Shown here: in pieces, positions 14,301 to 14,304 of the stretch | Numbering within the stretch: the first letter of the stretch is position 1 | How the letters are laid out: each line of letters opens with the position of its first letter | Source of the DNA: CAYVCG01 sp964449985 | GTDB lineage: Bacteria > Bacillota > Clostridia > Lachnospirales > WRAX01 | Length of the DNA stretch: 14,304 bases | Reading direction: 5' to 3' | NCBI GenBank assembly: GCA_964449985.1 | Contig: CAYVCG010000054.1 | Coordinates: forward strand, 1-14,304 | The notes under the pieces: generated by a model | Database searches by the model: none | What the model was told of the DNA's origin: nothing | What the model saw: the letters and a program-made list of their open reading frames with translations, nothing else | Position numbers and translations under genes: made by a program

Positions 14301-14304
14301 ATTA

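Noticed and set aside
1..14304. Undescribed defence, mobile or biosynthetic system
   Set aside because: I found no transposase, integrase, toxin-antitoxin pair, phage gene or biosynthetic cluster. All complete genes belong to recognisable families, and the uncharacterised ones (DUF2680, DUF421) are widespread.

Overview
The window reads as an AT-rich chromosomal segment of a Gram-positive anaerobe of the Clostridia class. The evidence is the gene order SRP RNA - dnaX - ybaB - recR, a long SRP RNA with an Alu domain of the Bacillus/Clostridium type, strong AGGAGG-like ribosome binding sites, simple intrinsic terminators, an SLH-anchored LysM/GH18 wall enzyme, and a SpoIIQ-like degenerate LytM protein. 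Genus or species cannot be read from the sequence. A run of exactly 100 N (5631-5730) shows that two contigs were joined, so this is a draft or metagenome assembly and gene adjacency across the gap is not proven.

Layout. 1-27 is the terminator of a gene outside the window. 83-703 (minus) is a secreted DUF2680 protein, divergent from 906-1838 (plus), a membrane-anchored M23/LytM protein that has lost nearly all of its zinc-site residues. Opposed terminators at 1878-1918 and 1985-2007 separate it from the housekeeping cluster recR, ybaB, dnaX and SRP RNA (2041-4991, minus). An intrinsic terminator sits between the SRP RNA and dnaX, and an A7 slippery tract in dnaX could produce a short gamma-like subunit. 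Next, still on the minus strand, come a DUF421 (YetF-type) gene that is frameshifted and cut by the N gap, and on the far side of the gap the start of a small copper-chaperone-like HMA protein.

From about 6033 the plus strand carries a two-gene unit, a 2H RNA 2',3'-cyclic phosphodiesterase (ThpR/LigT) and a NUDIX hydrolase, closed by a good terminator. It is followed by a 716-residue secreted LysM-GH18-(VPTP)n-SLH protein, a probable peptidoglycan- or chitin-type glycosidase anchored to the wall. A bidirectional hairpin at 9438-9471 separates this gene from two long minus-strand signalling genes: a dCache chemoreceptor with an array of HAMP-like modules (9484-12063), and a dCache-GGDEF-EAL protein with a broken GGDEF motif but an intact EAL site (12150-14300), probably a c-di-GMP phosphodiesterase.

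Functionally, the left half combines cell-envelope proteins with replication, recombination and protein-targeting genes; the right half combines nucleotide or RNA housekeeping, wall remodelling and environmental sensing. No mobile element, CRISPR array or tRNA was seen, and no clearly new multi-gene system. The observations most worth a second look are the possible programmed frameshift in dnaX, the dead LytM protein, the SRP RNA/dnaX terminator and the poly-HAMP receptor beside the EAL protein.
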